Source: a virus
IMG/VR virus record: IMGVR_UViG_3300045781_000050
Coordinates: 1 to 23,557 of that record
Direction: 5' to 3' (one strand)
DNA length: 23,557 nucleotides
Numbering within the stretch: the first letter of the stretch is position 1; each line of letters starts with the position of its first letter. Position numbers and translations under genes: made by a program. Below the pieces are notes generated by a model. The model did no database searches. It worked only from the letters and a program-made list of their open reading frames with translations, and was not told where the DNA came from. Below are positions 1-5,623 of the stretch, in pieces.

Positions 1-1377
1 TTTTCCGAACTTCCTTATGCTCTCAGAGTTATAGTCCCCGGCCTTCACCAAGTCAATCAGTTTGCGGTAGTCGCAGCCCGCAATTTGCGCCCCCATGTAG
101 GAGTGCGGGTCCTCTCCGGGAAGGCAAAGCTGGAGCATCGTTTCGTCGCCCGACTGGACCGCCATCCAGCGAAATTCTTGGCCCGCCGCGTCAAGCTCCA
201 GCAGGTCATGATCCTCCGGGGGGATCAGCGCGGCGCGGAACAGCTTGCCCCGCTTCTCCTGATGGATGGCGAAGCCGATGGGCCGCATCGCCTTGCCCTT
301 GCCTTGCTGCGAACTGTAGGTCAGGCGGCTGGAATAGGTGCCGAAGATGTTGGCGGTTGGGTGGACCCGGCCATCCTCGTTGTAGTCGGCGGACGCCAGA
401 ATGTTGTCGGCGAACTTGGTGCGGTTCCCCAGCGCCTCGCGGTAGTGGTGGAGCACCTTCGCCCGGGGGTCCTTGAAGGCCAGTTCGTGCAGGACTTCCT
501 TGTCGGTGGCGCGGGTGACAGCCTTGGTCTTTTTGCCGATGTTCTCCTTGAGGACCGGCAGCCCCCACTCGTCATAGAGCAGGACGCCCAGTTGCTTGGG
601 CGAGCGCACCACCTTTTCGGTGACGCCGAATGGCGACAGCTGGTCCAGACAGTGAGCCGCAGTCACATGCAGGCTGGCTTGTAACTCTCTCGTCGCCAGA
701 TAATCCACGGGGAGACCCACCACGTTGGCAGCTGCGGCCAGTGGGATGGATTGGGCCTCGATGGCGGCGGCGACTTGCTGTCCGGGGGTGAGAGCGTCCC
801 AGAGCAGACGAATACCCGCGTAGGTGGCAATACAATCCCGCACGTTGTAGCGGTGCAGGTCGGCTCTGGTCTCCACAGAGCGGTCGTGGAAGTCGATTTC
901 GTCGTCATAGCCAGCATACTCCGGTAGGTTTTCGCGCACGAACTCCTTGAGCCCGTAGGACCGTTTTTTGGACCTGTCCTCATCATATTCCGGCTCGATG
1001 AAGAAATGTCTCCAGAGCAGCATCCCGTCCACGAACCGGCATTGCGCCACCAGATCGCCCAGCCCGTAGCCGAGCAGAACCGACACGTCGAACACGGTGT
1101 TCCAGCCGCCGAGCGTCAGCTTGTGCTCGATGGCCTCCTCCAACATCTGCGTGGCCATGGCCTTGCAGCGGTCGTGCCGAGACGCCGTAGGCAGCCCGTA
1201 GCTGGCCTCATCGTCGAGCACTCCGCCTTTGACCAGCGGCTTGCCGTCGGCGTAGCGGACCCACGCCAGAGACGTCCCCCACGCCTTGCCCTTGGGGATG
1301 CGCCACGGCTGCAGGGCATACTCCGGCAGTTCGCCGGAGGTCTCCCAGTCGAAGGCGCAAAGGGTTCCGAGGTTCAT
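1..1377 (-). CDS. Family A (Pol I-type) DNA polymerase, C-terminus beyond window
   Basis: Replicative phage DNA polymerase with a 3'-5' proofreading domain. The 459 residues present start at ATG 1377 and stay open to base 1; the rest of the palm and fingers lies outside. All exonuclease motifs are visible: Exo I FDWET (D10, E12), Exo II GWNTVFD (N93, D97) and Exo III YNVRD (Y177, D181), so proofreading should be active. The polymerase part shows the TYSSRLTYSSQQGKG segment (about 347-361) matching the family's R-S-S-x-x-QQ motif, and motif A as LELDAAGQEFRWMA with metal-binding D396 and E401. Motif A differs from the usual DYSQIELR. Motifs B and C cannot be seen. The start overlaps the stop of the upstream 91-residue gene (ATGA), so the two are translationally coupled. 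The family assignment is firm; the exact phage subgroup is not. Confidence 0.93.
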   Translation of the reverse strand, partial: MNLGTLCAFDWETSGELPEYALQPWRIPKGKAWGTSLAWVRYADGKPLVKGGVLDDEASYGLPTASRHDRCKAMATQMLEEAIEHKLTLGGWNTVFDVSVLLGYGLGDLVAQCRFVDGMLLWRHFFIEPEYDEDRSKKRSYGLKEFVRENLPEYAGYDDEIDFHDRSVETRADLHRYNVRDCIATYAGIRLLWDALTPGQQVAAAIEAQSIPLAAAANVVGLPVDYLATRELQASLHVTAAHCLDQLSPFGVTEKVVRSPKQLGVLLYDEWGLPVLKENIGKKTKAVTRATDKEVLHELAFKDPRAKVLHHYREALGNRTKFADNILASADYNEDGRVHPTANIFGTYSSRLTYSSQQGKGKAMRPIGFAIHQEKRGKLFRAALIPPEDHDLLELDAAGQEFRWMAVQSGDETMLQLCLPGEDPHSYMGAQIAGCDYRKLIDLVKAGDYNSESIRKFGK

Positions 1378-1649
1378 GCTACTCTCCAGACGCCCGTGCC
1401 GGGCACTGCGTGGGGGTGGTCAGCCGGGACTTCGACCCAGCCGTCGATCTGCTCCATCATCCAGCAAGTGCGGGTGGCGAACTTGCGGTCGAGCTTTTTT
1501 CCACGCACAGAGACATGCGGGGTGACTTGCTTGACGACCTTGTGCGGCAGAAAATAGAACGCTCCAACAGCCATGGTGGCGAGGGGGTAGCGGTTCCGTA
1601 CCCCACTGGCCCGCTTCGGAAGTTTTACGTTGGTGTGTGACTCAACCAT
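1374..1649 (-). CDS. Hypothetical protein, 91 aa, coupled to DNA polymerase
   Basis: I do not recognise this protein. It is small and basic (KLPKRASGVRNR near the N-terminus; VRGKKLDRKFATR in the middle) with aromatic residues towards the C-terminus. The ATG at 1649 is preceded by GAGG with about seven bases of spacing, a good ribosome site. Its TGA overlaps the polymerase ATG, which suggests co-translation and perhaps a replication-linked role, but that is only inferred from position. No transmembrane segment or catalytic motif was seen. Confidence 0.7.
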   Translation of the reverse strand: MVESHTNVKLPKRASGVRNRYPLATMAVGAFYFLPHKVVKQVTPHVSVRGKKLDRKFATRTCWMMEQIDGWVEVPADHPHAVPGTGVWRVA

Positions 1650-1699
1650 TGCTTTACCTCATCAATTCTGATAAACAGGGGTTGCGTTACACCTTGTGA

Positions 1700-1735
1700 C
1701 CCCCCGCCGACACCTCCCGTCGGCGGGGGGTTTTT
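1700..1735 (+). terminator. Rho-independent terminator, rightward orientation
   Basis: A perfect 12-bp stem, CCCCCCGCCGAC (1700-1711) with GTCGGCGGGGGG (1719-1730), has a 7-base loop and is followed on the plus strand by TTTTT (1731-1735). On the minus strand the hairpin is followed by TCACAAGG, not a U tract, so it should terminate only rightward transcription. All neighbouring genes read leftward, so no obvious transcript needs it. It may block antisense transcription, and its hairpin could still act in the leftward mRNA. Confidence 0.75.
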
Positions 1736-1768
1736 CGTTATTGTTGCAACGACTATGCGAAAGATCGG

Positions 1769-2140
1769 TCAGCCGTGTTGAAGGCCACGGTCGATCGAGT
1801 TGATGTCGTCGATGGGTTCAGGTTCGGGGGGGCGAGCGGGGATGCCCGGGGGCACAACCGTCGCAGGATCAATGGCGGCGGGGGCCGGAGCGACGAGGGA
1901 CGTCGCCCTTACTTCGGTAGCGTCAACGCCGAGCGCGTCGGCCAGTGACTGCTCCGGGGTGCCGTGGACGGTGTCCAGTGCGGCGATGTAGGCTTGGATT
2001 TCCTCGACCAGCGCGTGCATGTCGGCCGCGCTGCGGAGGGTGGCCCCTTGCAGCAAGCCGATCAGCTTGGCGCGGGACTCGGTGATGCCAGCCCAAAGCT
2101 GGGCGGCGACAGTCGTAAGTGCTTGACCTTGCAGTGCCAT
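1769..2140 (-). CDS. Hypothetical protein, 123 aa, Pro-rich acidic C-terminus
   Basis: Unrecognised. ATG at 2140 is chosen because CGGAGAAAGAGA directly precedes it; the frame extends further upstream only through the palindrome at 2189-2204 and a hairpin. The first two thirds are likely helical (AAQLWAGITESRAKLIGLL, then MHALVEEIQAYIAALDTV). The last third is rich in proline and alanine (PAPAAIDPATVVPPGIPARPPEPEPIDD) and is probably disordered. This layout of a helical head and Pro-rich tail fits a small adaptor or inhibitor, but no function can be assigned. Confidence 0.65.
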   Translation of the reverse strand: MALQGQALTTVAAQLWAGITESRAKLIGLLQGATLRSAADMHALVEEIQAYIAALDTVHGTPEQSLADALGVDATEVRATSLVAPAPAAIDPATVVPPGIPARPPEPEPIDDINSIDRGLQHG

Positions 2141-2160
2141 TCTCTTTCTCCGGTTGATTG

Positions 2161-2183
2161 GCTGGCGCGGTAGCCGCGCCAGC
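2161..2183 (-). other. Strong hairpin in the 5' leader of the 123-aa gene
   Basis: GCTGGCGCGG and CCGCGCCAGC form a perfect 10-bp stem with a 3-base loop. It lies between the palindrome at 2189-2204 and the ribosome site of the gene starting at 2140. No T tract follows on either strand, so it is not a standard terminator. It could stabilise or process the leader RNA. Confidence 0.55.
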
Positions 2184-2188
2184 GGGGG

Positions 2189-2204
2189 TGTGAACAAGTT
2201 CACA
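2189..2204. promoter_or_regulatory. Palindrome TGTGAACAAGTTCACA
   Basis: A perfect 16-bp member of the recurrent family. It sits between the HTH gene (stop at 2214) and the 123-aa gene (start 2140), 48 nt before that start with a GC-rich hairpin between. Confidence 0.75.
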
Positions 2205-2213
2205 GTTCGAGGG

Positions 2214-2456
2214 TTACCGCTTCCGCAGTGACCAGTGCTGCTCGTAGCCCATGCCTTGCATCACCGCCATGATGGTGGCGTGCTGTGGGCGGCGAGTGGC
2301 GCCATGGAACCAGCCGACCAGCGTACCAGTGCTGACGCCTGATAATTCCGCGACCTCGTAGTAGGTGAGGCCAGAGTCCTTGATGGCGGTGCGGACGATG
2401 TCGATCGCCGGGTCCTTGTCCACGAAGGAGTAGGACTTGTAGAACTTCATCGCCAT
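2214..2456 (-). CDS. XRE/Cro-type helix-turn-helix regulator, 80 aa
   Basis: Small DNA-binding protein. Residues about 30-55 (LTYYEVAELSGVSTGTLVGWFHG) match the Cro/C1-type helix-turn-helix: a helix, the AELSGVS turn and a recognition helix TGTLVGWFHG, followed by a further helix (HATIMAVMQGMGY). Eighty residues is close to a minimal phage Cro-like repressor. The ATG at 2456 has AAGGGAG about eight bases upstream and follows the previous stop by one base (TGA-C-ATG), so it belongs to the leftward operon. A second ATG two codons in (2450) is an alternative start. The gene is followed at once by one of the recurrent TGTGAAC palindromes, which makes it the best local candidate for the protein that binds them, though nothing in the sequence proves that. 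Confidence 0.8.
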   Translation of the reverse strand: MAMKFYKSYSFVDKDPAIDIVRTAIKDSGLTYYEVAELSGVSTGTLVGWFHGATRRPQHATIMAVMQGMGYEQHWSLRKR

Positions 2457-2457
2457 G

Positions 2458-2907
2458 TCAGGCTCCCTTCACAAGCTGGGGAGGCAGGACCTTGTCGTAG
2501 GGAAGAAGCTGGACAAGTCGCCAGCCGCCTTCGCACTTCTCCGCCAGACCTTTCTTCTCCAAGTGGCGGAGAGTCGAGCCGACCGCCGAGAAGCCTAAGC
2601 CATTCAGCATGGTCTGGACCTCCTTGTAGCGGCGGGTCTTGCCGTCCAGCAGGAATTGCAGGACGTGGTCTTGCGCGTTGACCGCCTTGCCAGCCGAGGC
2701 TTTGCGCCGCTCCTTGTGGAGGGGAGGCGGCGTCTGGGCCTTGCTGACCCGCGTGAACCCCGGCGGCGGGGCCGAGGGGGGCTTCTTGATAGCCCCGAGG
2801 GGCTCGATGGCGAGGTGGTCGAACACCACCCCATCATGGGAGTTGAGAGCGGCCAGCACAGGGCCGACCGCCTCCTCTCCAACAGTGAACTTGATCAAGA
2901 ACCTCAT
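2458..2907 (-). CDS. Hypothetical protein with C-terminal winged-helix-like domain, 149 aa
   Basis: Not recognised as a named family. The N-terminal 40 residues look like a small alpha/beta unit (MRFLIKFTVGEEAVGPVLAAL). A Pro- and Lys-rich linker follows (about 41-75). Residues about 80-132 read like a winged helix: VLQFLLDGKTRRYKEV, then TMLNGLGFSAVGSTLRHLEKKG, then a strand pair EKCEGGWRLV. That pattern is common in phage transcription factors and replication-initiation accessory proteins. ATG 2907 has an AAGGAG-type site upstream (CGAAGGAGTAACGC). It immediately precedes the HTH gene, so the two may form a regulatory pair. Confidence 0.7.
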   Translation of the reverse strand: MRFLIKFTVGEEAVGPVLAALNSHDGVVFDHLAIEPLGAIKKPPSAPPPGFTRVSKAQTPPPLHKERRKASAGKAVNAQDHVLQFLLDGKTRRYKEVQTMLNGLGFSAVGSTLRHLEKKGLAEKCEGGWRLVQLLPYDKVLPPQLVKGA

Positions 2908-2941
2908 TGCGTTACTCCTTCGGTTCAGAGTATGAGGTGGG

Positions 2942-3070
2942 TCAGGCGACCTTCTTGACCTTGCGGATGGTCTTGGTGTTCTTCGTCACCTTGCGGTAAC
3001 GCTTGACGACCTTGCCGCCACGCTTGGTGACGCGGGTGAGGGTCTTGGTGTTGCGGATGATCTTGGCCAT
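2942..3070 (-). CDS. 42-aa all-basic peptide
   Basis: A short gene: ATG 3070, stop TGA at 2944-2942, with GGAGAAGTATT directly before the start. The product has 17 Lys/Arg residues out of 42 and no Asp or Glu. It begins MAKIIRNTKTLTRVTKRGGK and contains an imperfect internal repeat (IRNTKTLTRVTK against VTKNTKTIRKVKK). Such a charge points to nucleic acid binding, to neutralising an acidic partner, or to a host-takeover peptide; ribosomal-protein-like tails are a look-alike. The T/K/R/V periodicity would suit beta strands with one basic face. It sits in the operon between the winged-helix-like gene and an 87-aa gene. Function unknown. Confidence 0.75.
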   Translation of the reverse strand: MAKIIRNTKTLTRVTKRGGKVVKRYRKVTKNTKTIRKVKKVA

Positions 3071-3095
3071 AATACTTCTCCAGAGTTTCATTCAG

Positions 3096-3359
3096 TTACA
3101 GGGATATGATGCAGATCGTTTTGCCTGCAAACACCACCGCGACATCGTCAGTGATGTGGCCGGGAATGGCGCACAGAACCTCGTCCAGCGCCACCTCCTT
3201 GCTCGGGACCGTGACGGACACGTCCGCCGCGTTCCACTCAGGGCGCTTCGCCTTCGTCGAGAACCCGCTCTTTAAAATGAAGCTGGTCAGACGACTTTCG
3301 ATGCGCCGTGATCGGTCGAGTATCTCCGCAATCGCGGGGTCTTTACTCGTTGTAGTCAT
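3096..3359 (-). CDS. Hypothetical protein, 87 aa
   Basis: Unrecognised. ATG 3359 is preceded by AAGGAAAGCCAA. The N-terminal half is helical and charged (IAEILDRSRRIESRLTSFILK), the C-terminal half has alternating hydrophobic residues (VSVTVPSKEVALDEVLCAI, then DDVAVVFAGKTICIISL) and probably forms strands. It is the first gene after the AT-rich gap 3,360-3,458, which holds a promoter candidate with a consensus -35 box, so it may begin a secondary transcript. Confidence 0.68.
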   Translation of the reverse strand: MTTTSKDPAIAEILDRSRRIESRLTSFILKSGFSTKAKRPEWNAADVSVTVPSKEVALDEVLCAIPGHITDDVAVVFAGKTICIISL

Positions 3360-3385
3360 TTGGCTTTCCTTAATGTTGTATCTGT

Positions 3386-3414
3386 AAGTTACACCTTAAT
3401 GTTTAGGTTGTCAA
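3386..3414 (-). promoter_or_regulatory. Candidate leftward sigma70 promoter (TTGACA-17-TAACTT)
   Basis: On the minus strand a consensus -35 TTGACA (3414-3409) is 17 bases from a weak -10 TAACTT (3391-3386). It lies in a locally AT-rich intergenic gap upstream of the 87-aa gene. The -10 box is poor, so confidence is limited. The palindrome at 3447-3463 would centre about 75 bases upstream of the predicted start. Confidence 0.45.
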
Positions 3415-3446
3415 CATCTATTTTCTCCTTTCTTTGTCCCTTGCGC

Positions 3447-3463
3447 TGTGAACAATGTTCACA
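3447..3463. promoter_or_regulatory. Palindrome variant TGTGAACAATGTTCACA
   Basis: Same half-sites as the other palindromes but with a 3-base rather than a 2-base centre. It overlaps the stop codon of the 344-aa gene and lies upstream of the candidate promoter at 3386-3414. Confidence 0.65.
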
Positions 3464-4493
3464 CGTCCGCCGCCGGATCGGTGACGACGTACTCCTTGGT
3501 GACGAAGCCCTTGCTGGCGTCGCCACGAAGATGGCTCTCGACCCACACGCGGATGGTCCCGCAATGCTGGCAGGTCCAGTGGTGAGGACGGTTATCCTCC
3601 AAGAAATTGTGCTCGCAGCCGCGCACCTTGTGGTAGTGGCGGAAGAAGCCCCGCACTTCGTGACGGCGCGGGCTTTCGTGGTGGCCGGTGGGCATGAGGG
3701 ACCGCGTGATGGCCTTGTAGTCCTCGGTGGTCAATGTCACCAGCGAGTGCGCCGCGTACACCTTCTGCTTGCCCTTGTAGAACACACGCTTGGGGGCGAC
3801 CTGCGTCAAAGTGACGCGCTCGCGCTGCCGGTTCAGCATCAACAGCAGCGCCACCAGATCGCGCGCTGTGCCGTGGCCGTGTTTGCGCAGCTTGTCCTCC
3901 TGCAACATCGGCTTAAACGCATCCACGGTCCCGAAGTCCATATTGTACAACCATCTACGAACAGCCTCTTGAGTTCTAAGTCCTTGCGCCATGTAAGGCA
4001 GACAGTTGCCTGTAGAGCCGAGCGCGTATATCAGCTTTTTTCTTGTGTCCTCCCCCAAGTTATTAGGGTCGAACTGCCCTCGCACATAATCATCTGTGTG
4101 CAGGAGCATCGTCACAGGATGGAGTTGCGCGACTCCAGCCGCATCTTGGATAAAAGAGACCACTTGGTTGTTGTGTATCAGATGCGCCATACGCTCATCC
4201 AACGCCCCCATCGTGGGGTCAGCACCTTGCCGTTGACCTACTGCGTCAAGCAGCCCGTCGAGGTCATACTCAATATAGCAGTCCTCGAATGGAGGAATAG
4301 CGAACGGGTAATTCTCGATTATTGCTGGGCCGAAGTCCCGGATGAAGGCCCCGACGAACGCCGAAGCCTCCTTGTCGAAGATAAATCTCCGCGCCTTGGG
4401 CATGAAGCGGCGAACGCGCTGCCACATTTGCTCGATCAGCGGGTGCTTGAGCTTCTTCCTGTCGTGGTGTTCAGCCATGTCGATGATGTGCAT
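3459..4493 (-). CDS. Phage protein with C-terminal HEVRGFFRHY and Cys/His motif, 344 aa
   Basis: Function unknown. The start at ATG 4493 follows the previous stop directly (TGACCATG) with GGGAG upstream. The long N-terminal region is mixed alpha/beta (FIFDKEASAFVGAFIRDFG, CYIEYDLDGLLDAV). The C-terminus carries HEVRGFFRHY, then C293, then WTCQHCG (C308, C311), then WVESHLRGD, which suggests a metal-binding knuckle. From memory, similar 'VRGHxRHY...GD' C-termini occur in uncharacterised proteins of proteobacterial phages; I cannot attach a role. The stop codon lies inside the palindrome at 3447-3463. Codons around 3,950-4,350 look somewhat more AT-rich than the flanks. Confidence 0.78.
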   Translation of the reverse strand: MHIIDMAEHHDRKKLKHPLIEQMWQRVRRFMPKARRFIFDKEASAFVGAFIRDFGPAIIENYPFAIPPFEDCYIEYDLDGLLDAVGQRQGADPTMGALDERMAHLIHNNQVVSFIQDAAGVAQLHPVTMLLHTDDYVRGQFDPNNLGEDTRKKLIYALGSTGNCLPYMAQGLRTQEAVRRWLYNMDFGTVDAFKPMLQEDKLRKHGHGTARDLVALLLMLNRQRERVTLTQVAPKRVFYKGKQKVYAAHSLVTLTTEDYKAITRSLMPTGHHESPRRHEVRGFFRHYHKVRGCEHNFLEDNRPHHWTCQHCGTIRVWVESHLRGDASKGFVTKEYVVTDPAADV

Positions 4494-4495
4494 GG

Positions 4496-4717
4496 TCAGT
4501 CTCCCATCTGCGTGGACAGGAAGTTTGAGGCGGCGAGGATCAGGTAGGCTTCCCGCGCACTAGCTCCCTTGGTTGTCCGGCTCAGGAGGTGATCCTGCGC
4601 CAGCCTCAAGGCGTGGTCGGAGTACATGCCTCCGTAGGAGATAAGCCTTTCGACCAGCTCGACCAGTTGGAGCGCGTCCTTCTGGTCGCTGGTGATCGTG
4701 GTTAGAGAGTCGGTCAT
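4496..4717 (-). CDS. Hypothetical protein, 73 aa
   Basis: Unrecognised, predicted helical throughout (QKDALQLVELVERLISYGG, DHALRLAQDHLLSR, AREAYLILAASNFLS). ATG 4717 is preferred over the longer frame because GGGAGGACTTGCC precedes it and it overlaps the stop of the upstream gene as ATGA. The stop is two bases before the ATG of the 344-aa gene, so this is an internal operon gene. Confidence 0.7.
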   Translation of the reverse strand: MTDSLTTITSDQKDALQLVELVERLISYGGMYSDHALRLAQDHLLSRTTKGASAREAYLILAASNFLSTQMGD

Positions 4718-5082
4718 GGCAAGTCCTCCCAGTCGCAGGTCCAAGTGTCGATGTTTCCCTGATCGCACTGCATTTCCGCGACGGCGACGGCGGCGTCGTA
4801 CTCCGCTTCCGTCCGGTAATGATCGACTTCGAGCCCATCATCTCCATAGATAGCGATCCAGTAGAGTCGGCGGGGCGCAGGGGCCGGGCGCATGGAGCGC
4901 GCGTCCTTGGGCGTCGGCTGGCCGGCGCAGGCCGCCCTGAACTGCGCGGCGTCGAAGCACGGGTTGTCTCGTTGTAGTGCGCAGATCAGCGCGTTGACGA
5001 CCGGCGCGGTCTCCGCCACGTCCGAGACTTCTTCGAGCGCCTTGGCCAAGGCGCAGTAGTGTCGGTGCTGGAACAGGGGCAT
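4714..5082 (-). CDS. Hypothetical protein, 122 aa
   Basis: Unrecognised. The N-terminal half is helical and has Cys residues (CALAKALEEVSDVAETAPVV; ICALQRDNPCFDAAQFRAAC). The C-terminal half starts with RRLYWIAIYGDDGLEVDHYR and ends DTWTCDWEDLP, an acidic and aromatic tail. The YWIAIYGDDGLEVDHY stretch looks like a small beta hairpin. ATG 5082 follows the upstream TAA by two bases and has GGGGAGG upstream. The stop overlaps the next start (ATGA). Confidence 0.7.
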   Translation of the reverse strand: MPLFQHRHYCALAKALEEVSDVAETAPVVNALICALQRDNPCFDAAQFRAACAGQPTPKDARSMRPAPAPRRLYWIAIYGDDGLEVDHYRTEAEYDAAVAVAEMQCDQGNIDTWTCDWEDLP

Positions 5083-5084
5083 GA

Positions 5085-5345
5085 TTAATCATCCTCCCCT
5101 ACGTCGACGTCAAGGTCGCACAGGTCACAGTCCAACGTGGCGATGGACCGAATTATCTCCTCGCGCATGACCGCGAGCATCCTGTCGCAGACAGTCTTGG
5201 GCAGGTTCAGAGCCACGACGCCGATCTGAACTCGTGTAACCGACGCGTCCCGGTCTTGGAGCGTAGCGAGATACTTGTCGGTAGTCTTGAGCGCGTTGCG
5301 CTTCTCTATTATATCCTTGACCTTATCGAAATCTTCGATCCTCAT
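5085..5345 (-). CDS. Hypothetical acidic protein, 86 aa
   Basis: Unrecognised. ATG 5345 is chosen because AAAGGAGAGTGTT precedes it; the longer frame would run back through the palindrome at 5363-5378. It begins with a charged helical segment (MRIEDFDKVKDIIEKRNALK) and ends in a strongly acidic tail (DCDLCDLDVDVGEDD), which could mimic nucleic acid or bind a basic partner such as the 42-aa peptide in the same operon. That last point is speculation. Confidence 0.68.
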   Translation of the reverse strand: MRIEDFDKVKDIIEKRNALKTTDKYLATLQDRDASVTRVQIGVVALNLPKTVCDRMLAVMREEIIRSIATLDCDLCDLDVDVGEDD

Positions 5346-5362
5346 AACACTCTCCTTTGATG

Positions 5363-5378
5363 TGTGAACTTGTTCACA
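5363..5378. promoter_or_regulatory. Palindrome TGTGAACTTGTTCACA
   Basis: Perfect 16-bp palindrome, 17 nt before the ATG at 5345. It contains the stop codon of the 72-aa gene (ends 5374). There is no room for a promoter between palindrome and start. Confidence 0.78.
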
Positions 5379-5592
5379 GTTGCGCCGAATTTTTCGCCGC
5401 ATAGTCGTTCTCCGAGTCCAACTCGCGCTTGCGCAGTTCGGTGTTTATTGCGATGCGCTGGAACGAGTTGAACGACTTGAGCGCCCGCTCGTAGGCGATG
5501 TTCAGGTCGGCGGCGGTGGCTGTCGACAGCCACGCCTCGAACCTCTTGCGGCGGGCCTTGCTCTTTGGGTGGGTGATCCGGTGGTGTTTCAT
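5374..5592 (-). CDS. Hypothetical basic protein, 72 aa
   Basis: Unrecognised. Highly basic N-terminus (MKHHRITHPKSKARRKRFEAW) followed by helices (ADLNIAYERALKSFNSFQRI, NTELRKRELDSENDYAAK). ATG 5592 has AAGGAG eight bases upstream. A diverged palindrome (5607-5623) precedes it and a canonical one (5363-5378) overlaps its stop, so the gene is framed by regulatory elements. The basic head suggests nucleic acid contact. Confidence 0.68.
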   Translation of the reverse strand: MKHHRITHPKSKARRKRFEAWLSTATAADLNIAYERALKSFNSFQRIAINTELRKRELDSENDYAAKNSAQL

Positions 5593-5606
5593 CTGGCTTC
5601 TCCTTT

Positions 5607-5623
5607 TTGTGAGTGACTCACAA
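5607..5623. promoter_or_regulatory. Variant palindrome TTGTGAGT-G-ACTCACAA
   Basis: Eight-base arms around one central base, 14 nt before the ATG at 5592 and overlapping the stop of the peptidase gene. It shares the outer TGTGA/TCACA with the main family, but the inner bases are GT/AC instead of AC/GT. Confidence 0.55.

Noticed and set aside
1769-2203. Longer version of the 123-aa gene starting at GTG 2203
   Set aside because: It would begin inside the palindrome and run through a strong hairpin; ATG 2140 has a good ribosome site.
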